Below are positions 49,377 through 56,837 of a stretch of DNA of 64,000 nucleotides, piece by piece; positions within the stretch are counted from its first letter, which is position 1; each line of letters starts with the position of its first letter. The translations under genes and the position numbers were made by a program. The notes under the pieces are model-generated. The model was not told the origin of the DNA. It ran no database searches and saw only the letters and a list, made by a program, of their open reading frames with translations. Source of the DNA: Gammaproteobacteria bacterium (GTDB lineage: Bacteria; Pseudomonadota; Gammaproteobacteria; Chromatiales; Chromatiaceae); NCBI GenBank assembly GCA_009929855.1, contig RZZN01000014.1:1-64000 (forward strand). Direction: 5' to 3'.

Positions 49377-50357
49377 TCACCTGCCGGATCGCTCGCGCGC
49401 ACATTTTCCAATCATCTCGTGTCCAACGACGGGGCGACAATGACCAGATCGATTGGACCAACAGACTCCTGATCGTGACAGACCGACGAGTCGATCGCTC
49501 ACCGGTAAGCTATTGGCATCATACGGATCTGTGCCCGCAAGGGACTCGCCCAGGTTCGTCCAGCCATCGCCATCTGAATCGAGCAGCGCATCGGCCGGAT
49601 CGCGAGGATTCAAGCCACGGGTGTTCTCCAAGTCATTCGACATCCCGTCGCCGTCGATATCCGAGTCGCAGACATCGCAGACATCGCCGACACCGTCCAC
49701 ATCCAGATCCACCTGGCCGGAATTCGCGATCAATGGGCAATTGTCAAGATCATCCGGGATGCCATCCCCATCGGTGTCCGCGGCGACCATGGTCACGCCC
49801 TCGCGAGTCCAGTAAGCGGCAGCCCACGTAGGTTGGGGTGAGGAACGAACCCCAACATCCTCCCGAACGCCCCATTCAGCCGTCACATGTCCACGCCGCA
49901 GATCACGATGAAATGTCGAATAAGGCCAATCGACGGCGCGATCCACGTAGCCATGCTTGACCGGGTTCCAGTGGATGTAATCGACATGTCGCGCCAGATC
50001 GCGATCGTCGCGGATCAGATGCTCCCAAAAGCGCCGCTGCCAAATGCCGCGTTCCCCCTTGCGCGCACGGCTGGCGCGGATGCGTTCCTCTTTCGGAATG
50101 CGCCGTGAGAACCCTGCCTTGATGAGTCCCCACCGCGTCGCGTAATCGGCATCGCCCTCCGGCAACGTCCAGACGGCATGCAGATGATCTGGCAGCACCA
50201 CCCAGGCGACGATCGCGAACGGATGCGCATCCCGAACGTCACGCACCACCTCGCGAAGGTCCGCGACACGGTCCACCAGTAACCGCGACGAGCGGTCCAC
50301 CAGGTTGACGGTAAAAAAATAGCTGGCCCCAGGAATCAGGACACGACGATAGCGCAT
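49377..50357 (-). CDS. REP-associated tyrosine transposase (RAYT) fused to thrombospondin type 3 repeats
   Basis: About the first 160 of 326 residues are a RAYT (Y1-family HUH nuclease): it begins MRYRRVLIPGASYFFTVNL, has the HUH motif in LPDHLHAVW, and has the conserved segment YIHWNPVKHGYV, which carries the likely catalytic Tyr. RAYTs mobilise REP elements through single-stranded DNA. The frame then runs through a REP hairpin (residues about 167-177) into calcium-binding TSP3 repeats (DTDGDGIPDDLDNCPL, DIDGDGMSNDLEN, DSDGDGWTNLGESLAGTDP). The TSP3 part is probably a host-gene remnant read in frame; whether a fused protein is made is unknown. Confidence 0.8.
   Translation of the reverse strand: MRYRRVLIPGASYFFTVNLVDRSSRLLVDRVADLREVVRDVRDAHPFAIVAWVVLPDHLHAVWTLPEGDADYATRWGLIKAGFSRRIPKEERIRASRARKGERGIWQRRFWEHLIRDDRDLARHVDYIHWNPVKHGYVDRAVDWPYSTFHRDLRRGHVTAEWGVREDVGVRSSPQPTWAAAYWTREGVTMVAADTDGDGIPDDLDNCPLIANSGQVDLDVDGVGDVCDVCDSDIDGDGMSNDLENTRGLNPRDPADALLDSDGDGWTNLGESLAGTDPYDANSLPVSDRLVGLSRSGVCWSNRSGHCRPVVGHEMIGKCARERSGR
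49439..49479 (+). repeat. Left copy of a 41-bp exact direct repeat
   Basis: This segment is identical over 41 bases to 50794-50834, where it encodes NDQIDWTNRLLIV of the phosphatase fragment. Flanking bases on both sides differ, so the match ends sharply. Here it lies in reverse at the end of the RAYT-TSP3 frame. Confidence 0.95.
49828..49858 (+). repeat. REP element copy 1
   Basis: GTAG head followed by the stem GTTGGGG / CCCCAAC around the loop TGAGGAACGAA. It lies inside the chimeric RAYT-TSP3 frame. Confidence 0.9.
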
Positions 50358-50438
50358 CGGCTTGGTTGCTCCAATTGGTCGGCATTGATCTCCATCCGCC
50401 CGATCACGCCCAACGCCCGCCACACCATCGCGGCCGGC

Positions 50439-50469
50439 GTAGGTTGGGGTGAGGAACGAACCCCAACAT
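50439..50469 (+). repeat. REP element copy 2
   Basis: Same sequence and orientation as copy 1 (GTAG head, 7-bp stem GTTGGGG / CCCCAAC). It lies about 80 bases upstream of the RAYT start codon. Confidence 0.9.
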
Positions 50470-50550
50470 TGGCGACGATCGTGTCGATTTATTCACCGTT
50501 GACCGATGCACCGCATTGCCGGAACCCTGTTTCGCTCAATGTCCGTGGGT

Positions 50551-50580
50551 TGTTGGGGTTCCTTCGTCACCCCAACCTAC
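50551..50580 (-). repeat. REP element copy 3 (inverted)
   Basis: Inverted relative to copies 1 and 2, with a slightly different loop (TTCCTTCGTCA). Copies 2 and 3 form a head-to-head pair of the REPIN type. It is part of a 50-bp tandem duplication with copy 4. Confidence 0.9.
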
Positions 50581-50600
50581 GCGGATCAATGCCCGTGGGT

Positions 50601-50630
50601 TGTTGGGGTTCCTTCGTCACCCCAACCTAC
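50601..50630 (-). repeat. REP element copy 4 (inverted, tandem with copy 3)
   Basis: Identical to copy 3 and displaced by exactly 50 bases. The shared unit (50536-50580 and 50586-50630) differs at one position. It ends just before the phosphatase homology. Confidence 0.9.
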
Positions 50631-50634
50631 ACGG

Positions 50635-51174
50635 CTGAAGGTGCTCAGTCAGGATGAGGACGGTTTCTTCCTGATGGCCGAGCAGGGTGACATCGATTGG
50701 GCCAACCATGCCAACGATTTCGCGCGCATGGTTGGGACGGTCAAGAATCTGCACGAAGGTGTGCAGGCGGTCGTGGACTTCGTCAACCAACCGAATGACC
50801 AGATCGATTGGACCAACAGACTCCTGATCGTGACCTCGGATCACAGCAACAACTATATGCGCAACGTGCTGGCGCTGGATGCCGGCGACCTGCCCATGCA
50901 GATTGCCAAGCCCGCGGGCTCACCACAGACTCCATCCTGCTTCGTCGCCAACTGCTTCCCCGATGGTGAGGTCACCTTCGCCTCCGGAGGCCATACCAAT
51001 GAGTTGACCCGCGTCTACGCCATGGGCGCTGGCATGGATCTCTTCCGCCGCTATGAGGGTCGCTGGTACCCAGGCACCAAGATCCTGGACAACACGCAGC
51101 TCTTCCAGGTGATGATGGAAGCCGCCGGCCTGCCACAAGAGTCGCGGATGCAGATCAGCAGGACGCCACGCTGA
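50635..51174 (+). pseudogene. Alkaline phosphatase-like gene, 5' truncated
   Basis: From about 50635 the frame encodes the C-terminal half of an alkaline phosphatase: FFLMAEQGDIDWANHANDFARM and LLIVTSDHSNN carry metal ligands, and SGGHTNELTRVYAMGAG has the later zinc His. The N-terminal half with the catalytic Ser/Thr is missing, replaced by REP sequence; the nearest in-frame ATG (50506) only reads through the REPs. About 180 residues remain to the stop at 51174. It is most likely nonfunctional, disrupted by the RAYT-REP rearrangement. Confidence 0.8.
50794..50834 (+). repeat. Right copy of the 41-bp exact direct repeat
   Basis: Identical to 49439-49479, offset 1,355 bases. Because it lies within coherent phosphatase coding sequence, this copy is likely the original and the left one a derived fragment. 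Confidence 0.95.
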
Positions 51175-51190
51175 GAGGATGATCCCCGGC

Positions 51191-52249
51191 TCAAGCCAGC
51201 GAACCATCATTCCGAGACAAGAACATGGCATCGCCATAGCTGAAGAAGCGATAGCGCTTCGCCACGGCGTGTCGATAGGCCGCCATCACCGAATCATAGC
51301 CGGCAAATGCCGCGACCAGCATGAGCAGGGTCGAGGATGGAAGGTGGAAATTGGTGATCATGGCATCCACGACACGAAAACGATAGCCGGGTCGGATGAA
51401 GAGACGCGAATCACCACGGAAGGGTCCTAGAGCCCCCGAGGCAGCCGCGGTCTCGAGGCTACGCACACTGGTGGTGCCGACCGCGACAACACGTCCGCCA
51501 GCACGTTTCGTCTCGTCGATCCGTGCGCATACCGTCTCATCCACCTCGAGCCACTCGGCATGCATCTCGTGTCGATCCAGGTCATCCACACGCACTGGCT
51601 GAAAGGTCCCGGCGCCGACATGCAGTGTGATCTCGGCGCGCGCGATGCCAAGGGCGTCGAGCCGCGCCAGCATGGGCGCGTCGAAATGCAATCCGGCGGT
51701 CGGGGCCGCGACCGCACCGCGATGCCGACTGTAGACGGTTTGGTATCTGGCCTCATCCGCGGCATCGTCTGGACGCTGAATATAGGGTGGCAAGGGGATG
51801 TGTCCATGCGCGGACATGATCTCGGCGAGGTCCGCACCCTCGGCACTCAACAGATAGAGTGCTTCGTCACGCCCGATGACCCTCAGATGGACCATCGAGT
51901 CGATCCGGATCAGTGCACCAGGCTTGGGCGGCTTGCTCGCTCGCACATGGGCAAGTGCCTGGTGTGGCGAGAGCAACCGCTCGATCAGGATCTCCACCCG
52001 CCCCCCGGTCTCTTTGTGACCGAAGAGACGGGCGCGCATCACCTGCGTATTGTTGAAGACCAGCAGGTCACCGGGATTGAGCAGCTCGGGTAGATCGATA
52101 AAGCGCAGATCGCGCGGGCTGCTCGGTGACTTGGCGTCGTCCGCGCCGGTGAGTGCGAGCAGACGCGAGGCGGCTCGTTCGGACAATGGACGCTGCGCGA
52201 TCAGCTCGGTGGGGAGATCATAGTGGAAATCGCTGAGACGATAGTGCAT
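51191..52249 (-). CDS. queA: S-adenosylmethionine:tRNA ribosyltransferase-isomerase
   Basis: The 352-residue enzyme makes epoxyqueuosine from 7-aminomethyl-7-deazaguanine in tRNA, using the ribosyl part of SAM. It starts MHYRLSDFHYDLPTELIAQ, has LVFNNTQVMRARLFGHKETGG, AAPTAGLHFDAPML and HVGAGTFQPVRVDDLDRHEMHAEW, and ends NFHLPSSTLLMLVAAFAG. ATG 52249 is the conserved start; the frame extends upstream through a 9-bp repeat, which is not part of the family. It converges on the phosphatase remnant. tgt is not in the window. Confidence 0.96.
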   Translation of the reverse strand: MHYRLSDFHYDLPTELIAQRPLSERAASRLLALTGADDAKSPSSPRDLRFIDLPELLNPGDLLVFNNTQVMRARLFGHKETGGRVEILIERLLSPHQALAHVRASKPPKPGALIRIDSMVHLRVIGRDEALYLLSAEGADLAEIMSAHGHIPLPPYIQRPDDAADEARYQTVYSRHRGAVAAPTAGLHFDAPMLARLDALGIARAEITLHVGAGTFQPVRVDDLDRHEMHAEWLEVDETVCARIDETKRAGGRVVAVGTTSVRSLETAAASGALGPFRGDSRLFIRPGYRFRVVDAMITNFHLPSSTLLMLVAAFAGYDSVMAAYRHAVAKRYRFFSYGDAMFLSRNDGSLA

Positions 52250-52269
52250 GGCGCTTTGGGCAAGGGACG

Positions 52270-52314
52270 AATGATCGGAATGATCGGAATGATCGGAATG
52301 ATCGGAATGATCAG
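52270..52314. repeat. 9-bp tandem repeat upstream of queA
   Basis: Five head-to-tail copies of AATGATCGG occupy 52270-52314, the last with one change (AATGATCAG). The array is 21 bases upstream of the queA start, in the region shared with the divergent NamZ-like gene. Each unit contains GATC. Confidence 0.95.
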
Positions 52315-52479
52315 GGGTTGCGGATGGGGGGTGGGTCCGGGTGCCCGAACCGAGTCCGTACCCTGGCGCCGCGCGATGACCACTCGGTGGCCGGGCATCA
52401 AGGCATCCAAGCTGATTCATCACGGTCACGATCACGCTATGATACGCCGGTCTATGGCTGACTGGATGGCTGTGAGCAC

Positions 52480-53685
52480 GTGAGACTCGGCATCGATCGT
52501 TTGGTGGAGGATGCGCACCTGCGGCGCCCGCTGCAAGGGCGGCGTCTGGCGTTGCTGGGCCACCCGGCCTCATGCACAGCGCGCGGGGCGCACAGTCTGG
52601 ACGCGCTCATGGCGCTGCCGGACCTGAACCTGGTCGCGGCCTTCGGACCCCAGCACGGGATGCGCGGCGACAAGCAGGACAACATGGTCGAGAGCGGTGA
52701 CGGCATCGACCCGCGCCACGGCATCCCGGTCTTCAGTCTCTATGGCGCGGTCAGATATCCGACCGACGCCATGCTGGCGCACTTCGACCTGCTGCTGGTC
52801 GATCTGCAGGATATCGGCACCCGGATCTATACCTATGTCACCACACTCGCCTACCTGCTGGAGGCCTGCGCCAAGGCCGGCAAGGCGGTCTGGGTGCTGG
52901 ACCGGCCCAACCCGGCCGGCCGGCCGATCGAGGGCACGCGCCTGGAACCCGGCTGGGAGAGCTTCGTCGGCGCCGGCCCGCTCATGATGCGCCATGGGCT
53001 GACCTTCGGCGAGTTGGCACGCTGGCTGGTGGAGACCCGCGGACACGACATCGAGCTCGAGATCCTGCCCATGGACGGCTATCGCCCCCAGGACGGTCCT
53101 GGCTATGGCTGGCCACTCAGCGAGCTCGCCTGGATCAATCCGAGCCCCAATGCCTCCAGTCTCAACATGGCGCGCTGCTTCCCCGGCACCGTGCTGCTGG
53201 AGGGCACCACAGTCTCCGAGGGACGAGGCACCACGGTCGCGCTGGAGATCCTCGGCGCTCCCGACCTCGACATGCAGCGCCTCCTGGCGCGGATGCACGC
53301 CGCGCGAAGCGACTGGCTGGAGGGCGCGCTGCTGCGTCCCTGCTGGTTCGAGCCGACCTTCCACAAGCACGCGGGCAGACTCTGCCAGGGCCTGCAAATC
53401 CATACCGACTGCGCGGCCTATCGGCACGCTCACTTCAAGCCATATCGGCTGATCGCGCTCTTGTTCAAGGCGATCCGGTTGGAATATCCCGACTATCCGC
53501 TGTGGCGCCACTTTCACTATGAGTACGAGACCGAGCGGCTGGCGATCGATCTACTCGCGGGCGGAACAGGCCTGCGTGAATGGGTCGATGATCCCGCGGC
53601 CCAGCCCGGCGACCTGGAGCGACAACTGCTCGCCGAGGAGCGCGAATGGGCCGAGAGCACCCGCCATCTTCATCTCTATCCCTGA
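52480..53685 (+). CDS. DUF1343 / NamZ-like exo-beta-N-acetylmuramidase
   Basis: A 401-residue protein of the DUF1343 family. Family landmarks are RRLALLGHPASC, FGPQHGMRGDKQDNM, LLVDLQDIGTRIYTYVTTLAYLLEA, VLDRPNPAGR and WINPSPNASSLNMARCFPGT. In Tannerella forsythia the homologue NamZ removes terminal N-acetylmuramic acid from muramyl-peptide chains, so a peptidoglycan recycling role is likely here. The GTG 52480 start has no signal peptide, suggesting cytoplasmic action, unlike many members. Two exported-protein genes follow. Confidence 0.9.
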   Translation: MRLGIDRLVEDAHLRRPLQGRRLALLGHPASCTARGAHSLDALMALPDLNLVAAFGPQHGMRGDKQDNMVESGDGIDPRHGIPVFSLYGAVRYPTDAMLAHFDLLLVDLQDIGTRIYTYVTTLAYLLEACAKAGKAVWVLDRPNPAGRPIEGTRLEPGWESFVGAGPLMMRHGLTFGELARWLVETRGHDIELEILPMDGYRPQDGPGYGWPLSELAWINPSPNASSLNMARCFPGTVLLEGTTVSEGRGTTVALEILGAPDLDMQRLLARMHAARSDWLEGALLRPCWFEPTFHKHAGRLCQGLQIHTDCAAYRHAHFKPYRLIALLFKAIRLEYPDYPLWRHFHYEYETERLAIDLLAGGTGLREWVDDPAAQPGDLERQLLAEEREWAESTRHLHLYP

Positions 53686-53731
53686 TCCAGAGACCGACCG
53701 CACCCCGACAAAACCACCCGAGGAGACTCAC

Positions 53732-54319
53732 TTGAACAAGACCGTGAACAAGACCGCCCTGCTTGTGTCATTCGCCTTGGCCGGTGTCACCGGGACGGCC
53801 CCGCTCAGCGCGGATGACCGCGCCGAGACCACGATCATCCCGATCGCGACCACCGAGGTCAGCGATGAGCTGACCGGCACGGTCGTGGTCGTCAATGTCG
53901 AGCGGCGCATGCTGACCATCCAGACCCCGGAGGGCCGCTTCGAGGTCCTGCATATTCCGCCCGAGGTCAAACGGCTGAACGAGATCAAGATCGGCAACCG
54001 TCTCACCATCACCGACACCCAGGCGGTGCTCGTGGATATCGTCAAGAGCAACGAGGGCGTGCGGGTCGGCGCGACCACCGAGAGTTTCATCGAGCGTGAG
54101 CAGGGGAGGCACCCGGCTGGCACCCTGATCGAGACACTCACGCTCTATGGAAAGATCGAGTCGATCGATACGCGCAATCGCAAGATCTGGGTACGGGGCG
54201 CGCAAGAGACCGTCGAACTGAGCGTCGAGGATCCAGCGCTGCTCGATGAGATCGCGGTCGGCGACGGCGTCGTCGCCACCTTCGCCCATCTGCGCCAAGG
54301 CAGGGTCGAAGCACGATGA
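53732..54319 (+). CDS. Exported protein of unknown function
   Basis: A 195-residue protein starting at TTG 53732 with AGGAG six to seven bases upstream. A signal peptide is evident: NKTVNKTALLVSFALAGVTG, cut after about residue 31. The mature part is mostly beta-strand with two similar segments of about 50 residues, TVVVVNVERRMLTIQTPEGRFEV and YGKIESIDTRNRKIWVRG, each followed by an IxIGDxVxATF-like strand, suggesting repeated OB-like or SH3-like folds. I recognise no named family. It overlaps the next lipoprotein gene by four bases. Confidence 0.75.
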   Translation: MNKTVNKTALLVSFALAGVTGTAPLSADDRAETTIIPIATTEVSDELTGTVVVVNVERRMLTIQTPEGRFEVLHIPPEVKRLNEIKIGNRLTITDTQAVLVDIVKSNEGVRVGATTESFIEREQGRHPAGTLIETLTLYGKIESIDTRNRKIWVRGAQETVELSVEDPALLDEIAVGDGVVATFAHLRQGRVEAR

Positions 54320-54642
54320 GAAGGTCGCGGCGCCGTGCCGATCACGGGGCGGCCGCGCTGCTGATGCTCACGGCGCTCGCCGTGGGCGGCTGTCAGTCGA
54401 GCCCCAGTCAAGGGGATCGAGCGGTCTGTGAATTCAAGCCTGGCATGACCACCGACATGCTCTCGCAATGCGGCTGCTTTCCTGGGGACACGCGCAACGA
54501 TGGGGCACTGATGCTGATGTCCGAGTCGTCCAGAAACAACAGCATGACGATCAACATCGTGCCCTATCTCTGTCCGCTCGGCGCCGCGGGGGTCGCGCGC
54601 ATCCAGGTCATCAATGGGGTCGCGTCAACGGTCTACCGCTGA
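54316..54642 (+). CDS. Small lipoprotein, possibly BamE-like fold
   Basis: A 108-residue lipoprotein with lipobox AVGGC (Cys at about 26). The mature segment has FKPGMTTDMLSQCGCFPGD and ends with RIQVINGVASTVYR, a pattern like the GMTxxxVxxLLGxP and C-terminal beta-strands of SmpA/BamE. Four further cysteines may form disulfides. It starts four bases before the stop of the exported protein gene (ATGA), so the two are made together. The BamE likeness is weak and is an inference. Confidence 0.7.
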   Translation: MRRSRRRADHGAAALLMLTALAVGGCQSSPSQGDRAVCEFKPGMTTDMLSQCGCFPGDTRNDGALMLMSESSRNNSMTINIVPYLCPLGAAGVARIQVINGVASTVYR

Positions 54643-54686
54643 GCCTGACCGCACGGAGTACAGCGGGCGCCAGAGGCCCGCGGACA

Positions 54687-55559
54687 TCAGCCGGGGCCGC
54701 GGATCACCTCGAAGATCGCCGACGAATCCTCCTCGCCGCGGCCCTGCCCGACCAGCGCGTTGAGCCACTGGGCCACCAGTGCCGCCGTGCTCAATGGGAT
54801 CCCCAGATCGAGCGCCGATTCGAGCACGATTCGCATGTCCTTCTGATGCAGGCGGGCCTTGAATCCAGGCGCGTAATCGCCCGCGATCATGCGTTGACCA
54901 TGGGTCTCGAGGATCCGGCTCCCGGCGAAGCCGCCGAGCAGCGCCTCGCGGACCTTCGCCGGGTCGACATTGCTTGCGCGCGCCAGCAGGATGGCCTCGG
55001 CGACGCCCGCGATGGTCGCGCCCACGACGATCTGGTTGCATGACTTGCACACCTGACCGGCGCCATGCGTGCCGACATGCACGACCTGACCACCCAACAC
55101 CTCGAGCAGCGGACGCGCCCGCTCGAAGATCGCCGGGTCGCCCCCGACCATGATCGACAGCGTGCCGGCCTTGGCCCCCGCCTCCCCACCCGAGACCGGC
55201 GCGTCGAGCATGGCGATCCCGGCCGCGCCGAGCCGCGCGGCGAGCGCGCGGGTCACCGCCGGCGAGATGGTGCTCATGTCCACGACGATGGCCCCAGCAC
55301 GCGCGCCCTGCATGACCCCCTGCTCGCCCAGGATCACCTCCTCGACGTCCGCGGTGTCCGCGACCATGGTGACGATGAGATCGGCCCCCTCCGCGGCCTG
55401 GGCCGGACTCGCCGCCGGCCGCGCCCCGGCCTCGATCAGCGGCTGCATGGAGGCGTGCCGACGCGCATGCACGGTCAGCTGATACCCGGCCTCGAGTAGA
55501 TTCAGGGCCATCGGCCGGCCCATGATGCCGAGTCCGATGAAACCGATACGTTCTGACAT
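54687..55559 (-). CDS. glxR: 2-hydroxy-3-oxopropionate (tartronate semialdehyde) reductase
   Basis: A 290-residue beta-hydroxyacid dehydrogenase. The Rossmann motif is RIGFIGLGIMGRPMALNL, the substrate loop DAPVSGGEAGAKAGTLSIMV, and the catalytic Lys lies in GAGQVCKSCNQIVVG. Tartronate semialdehyde reductases have this signature; related 3-hydroxyisobutyrate dehydrogenase is the main alternative. It follows glcE and glcF on the same strand, which favours the glycolate-glyoxylate-glycerate route. ATG 55559 is chosen as the conserved MSERIGFIG start. Confidence 0.9.
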   Translation of the reverse strand: MSERIGFIGLGIMGRPMALNLLEAGYQLTVHARRHASMQPLIEAGARPAASPAQAAEGADLIVTMVADTADVEEVILGEQGVMQGARAGAIVVDMSTISPAVTRALAARLGAAGIAMLDAPVSGGEAGAKAGTLSIMVGGDPAIFERARPLLEVLGGQVVHVGTHGAGQVCKSCNQIVVGATIAGVAEAILLARASNVDPAKVREALLGGFAGSRILETHGQRMIAGDYAPGFKARLHQKDMRIVLESALDLGIPLSTAALVAQWLNALVGQGRGEEDSSAIFEVIRGPG

Positions 55560-55602
55560 GATGGATGATCTCACGGTTTGTTGCCGACGCCGGTGAATGG
55601 GA

Positions 55603-56829
55603 TCAAAGGGCCACTCCGCCATCCTCCAACAGCTCCAGCCAATGCACGACCGGGATCTGGGCCGCGCTGGCGATCTGGAGCTGACAGCCGATGTTGGCGG
55701 TGGCGATCAGCTCGGGCATGCCGGACTCGAGCGCCGCGACCTTGTTGGCGAGCAAGCGGGTCGAGAGCTCGGGTTGGGTGAGCGAATAGGTTCCGGCCGA
55801 GCCGCAGCAGAGATGGGCGTCGGGCACCGGGGTGATGACGAAGCCCAGACGGGCCAGCAGGGGTTCGACCACCTGCTTGAGCTGTTGTCCATGCTGGAGC
55901 GTGCAGGGCGCGTGAAAGGCGACCTTGCGCCCCCCGCCGCTGATCCCGAGCGGGGTGAGATCGAGCGTGCTCAGGATTTCGATCGGGTCGCGCGCCAAGG
56001 CCGCCACCCGTGCGGCGCGTTCGGCATAACGCGGATCGTCGGCGAGGACCTGGCCGTAGTCCTTGACCATCGCCCCGCAGCCGCTGGCGTTGACCAGGAT
56101 CGCCTCGCAGCCCTGCTCGATCTCGGGCCACCAGGCATCGATGTTGCGCCGCATGGCCGCAAGCCCATCGGACTGGGCGTTCAGATGATAGGCCGCGGCG
56201 CCGCAGCACCCGGCGCTCGGCGACTCGATCAGATCGATGCCGAGCCGTGCCAGGATGCGCGCCGCGACGGCGTTGGTGCGGGGGGTGGCGACCGACTGCA
56301 CGCAGCCGGCAAGCACCAGCATGCGCCGGCGTCCGCTGGCTGGACTCGGCCAGGGACCCGGCGGGCTGACGCGCGGCAGCTTGGCGCCCAGACGGCTCGG
56401 CAACAGCGGCTTCACCCAGCCGCCCAGACGCAGCAGTGGGGCGAAGCGAGCCGGATGGGGCACCGTGCGCACCAACACCCAGCGCAGCAGGCGCTCGGTC
56501 CAGGGCCGCGTCACCCGCTCCTCCACGACATGACGGCCGATGTCGAGCAAGCGCGCGTAACGCACGCCCGAGGGACAGGTCGTCTCGCAGGAGCGGCAGG
56601 TCAGACAGCGGTCCAGGTGCTGCTGGGTGACCCGGGTCGGTGTCTGCCCTTCCAAGACCAGCTTGATCTGATAGATGCGACCGCGGGGACCGTCCAGCTC
56701 ATCACCGAGCAGCTGGTAGGTGGGGCAGGTCGCGGTGCAGAAGCCGCAATGGACACAGGCGCGGAGGATCTCGTCAGCCTCGCGACCCTGGGGCGTGTTC
56801 AGGATCTCCGGGAGGATCTCGGTCTGCAT
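55603..56829 (-). CDS. glcF: Glycolate oxidase iron-sulfur subunit GlcF
   Basis: A 408-residue protein with two N-terminal 4Fe-4S ferredoxin motifs, CVHCGFCTATCP and CLTCRSCETTCP. Two C-terminal CCG (heterodisulfide-type) domains follow, seen as AGCCGAAAYHLNAQ and HLCCGSAGTYSL. GlcF transfers electrons from the GlcD/GlcE flavin subunits to the membrane. It begins eight bases after glcE. Glycolate arises from RuBisCO oxygenation, consistent with a Calvin-cycle phototroph. Confidence 0.95.
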   Translation of the reverse strand: MQTEILPEILNTPQGREADEILRACVHCGFCTATCPTYQLLGDELDGPRGRIYQIKLVLEGQTPTRVTQQHLDRCLTCRSCETTCPSGVRYARLLDIGRHVVEERVTRPWTERLLRWVLVRTVPHPARFAPLLRLGGWVKPLLPSRLGAKLPRVSPPGPWPSPASGRRRMLVLAGCVQSVATPRTNAVAARILARLGIDLIESPSAGCCGAAAYHLNAQSDGLAAMRRNIDAWWPEIEQGCEAILVNASGCGAMVKDYGQVLADDPRYAERAARVAALARDPIEILSTLDLTPLGISGGGRKVAFHAPCTLQHGQQLKQVVEPLLARLGFVITPVPDAHLCCGSAGTYSLTQPELSTRLLANKVAALESGMPELIATANIGCQLQIASAAQIPVVHWLELLEDGGVAL

Positions 56830-56837
56830 GCTGACTC

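Larger units (their letters stand above)
49377..50630. mobile_element. RAYT-REP island with rearranged host sequence
   Basis: A REP-associated tyrosine transposase gene (minus strand) lies among four REP hairpins, and its reading frame continues into thrombospondin type 3 repeats from another gene. A broken phosphatase gene follows on the right. A 41-bp exact direct repeat (49439-49479 and 50794-50834) spans most of the unit. There is no tRNA or integrase at either border. Confidence 0.7.

Noticed and set aside
49828..50630. Possible CRISPR array from repeated hairpins
   Set aside because: Only four copies, irregular spacing, both orientations and a transposase nearby; this is a REP family, not a CRISPR.
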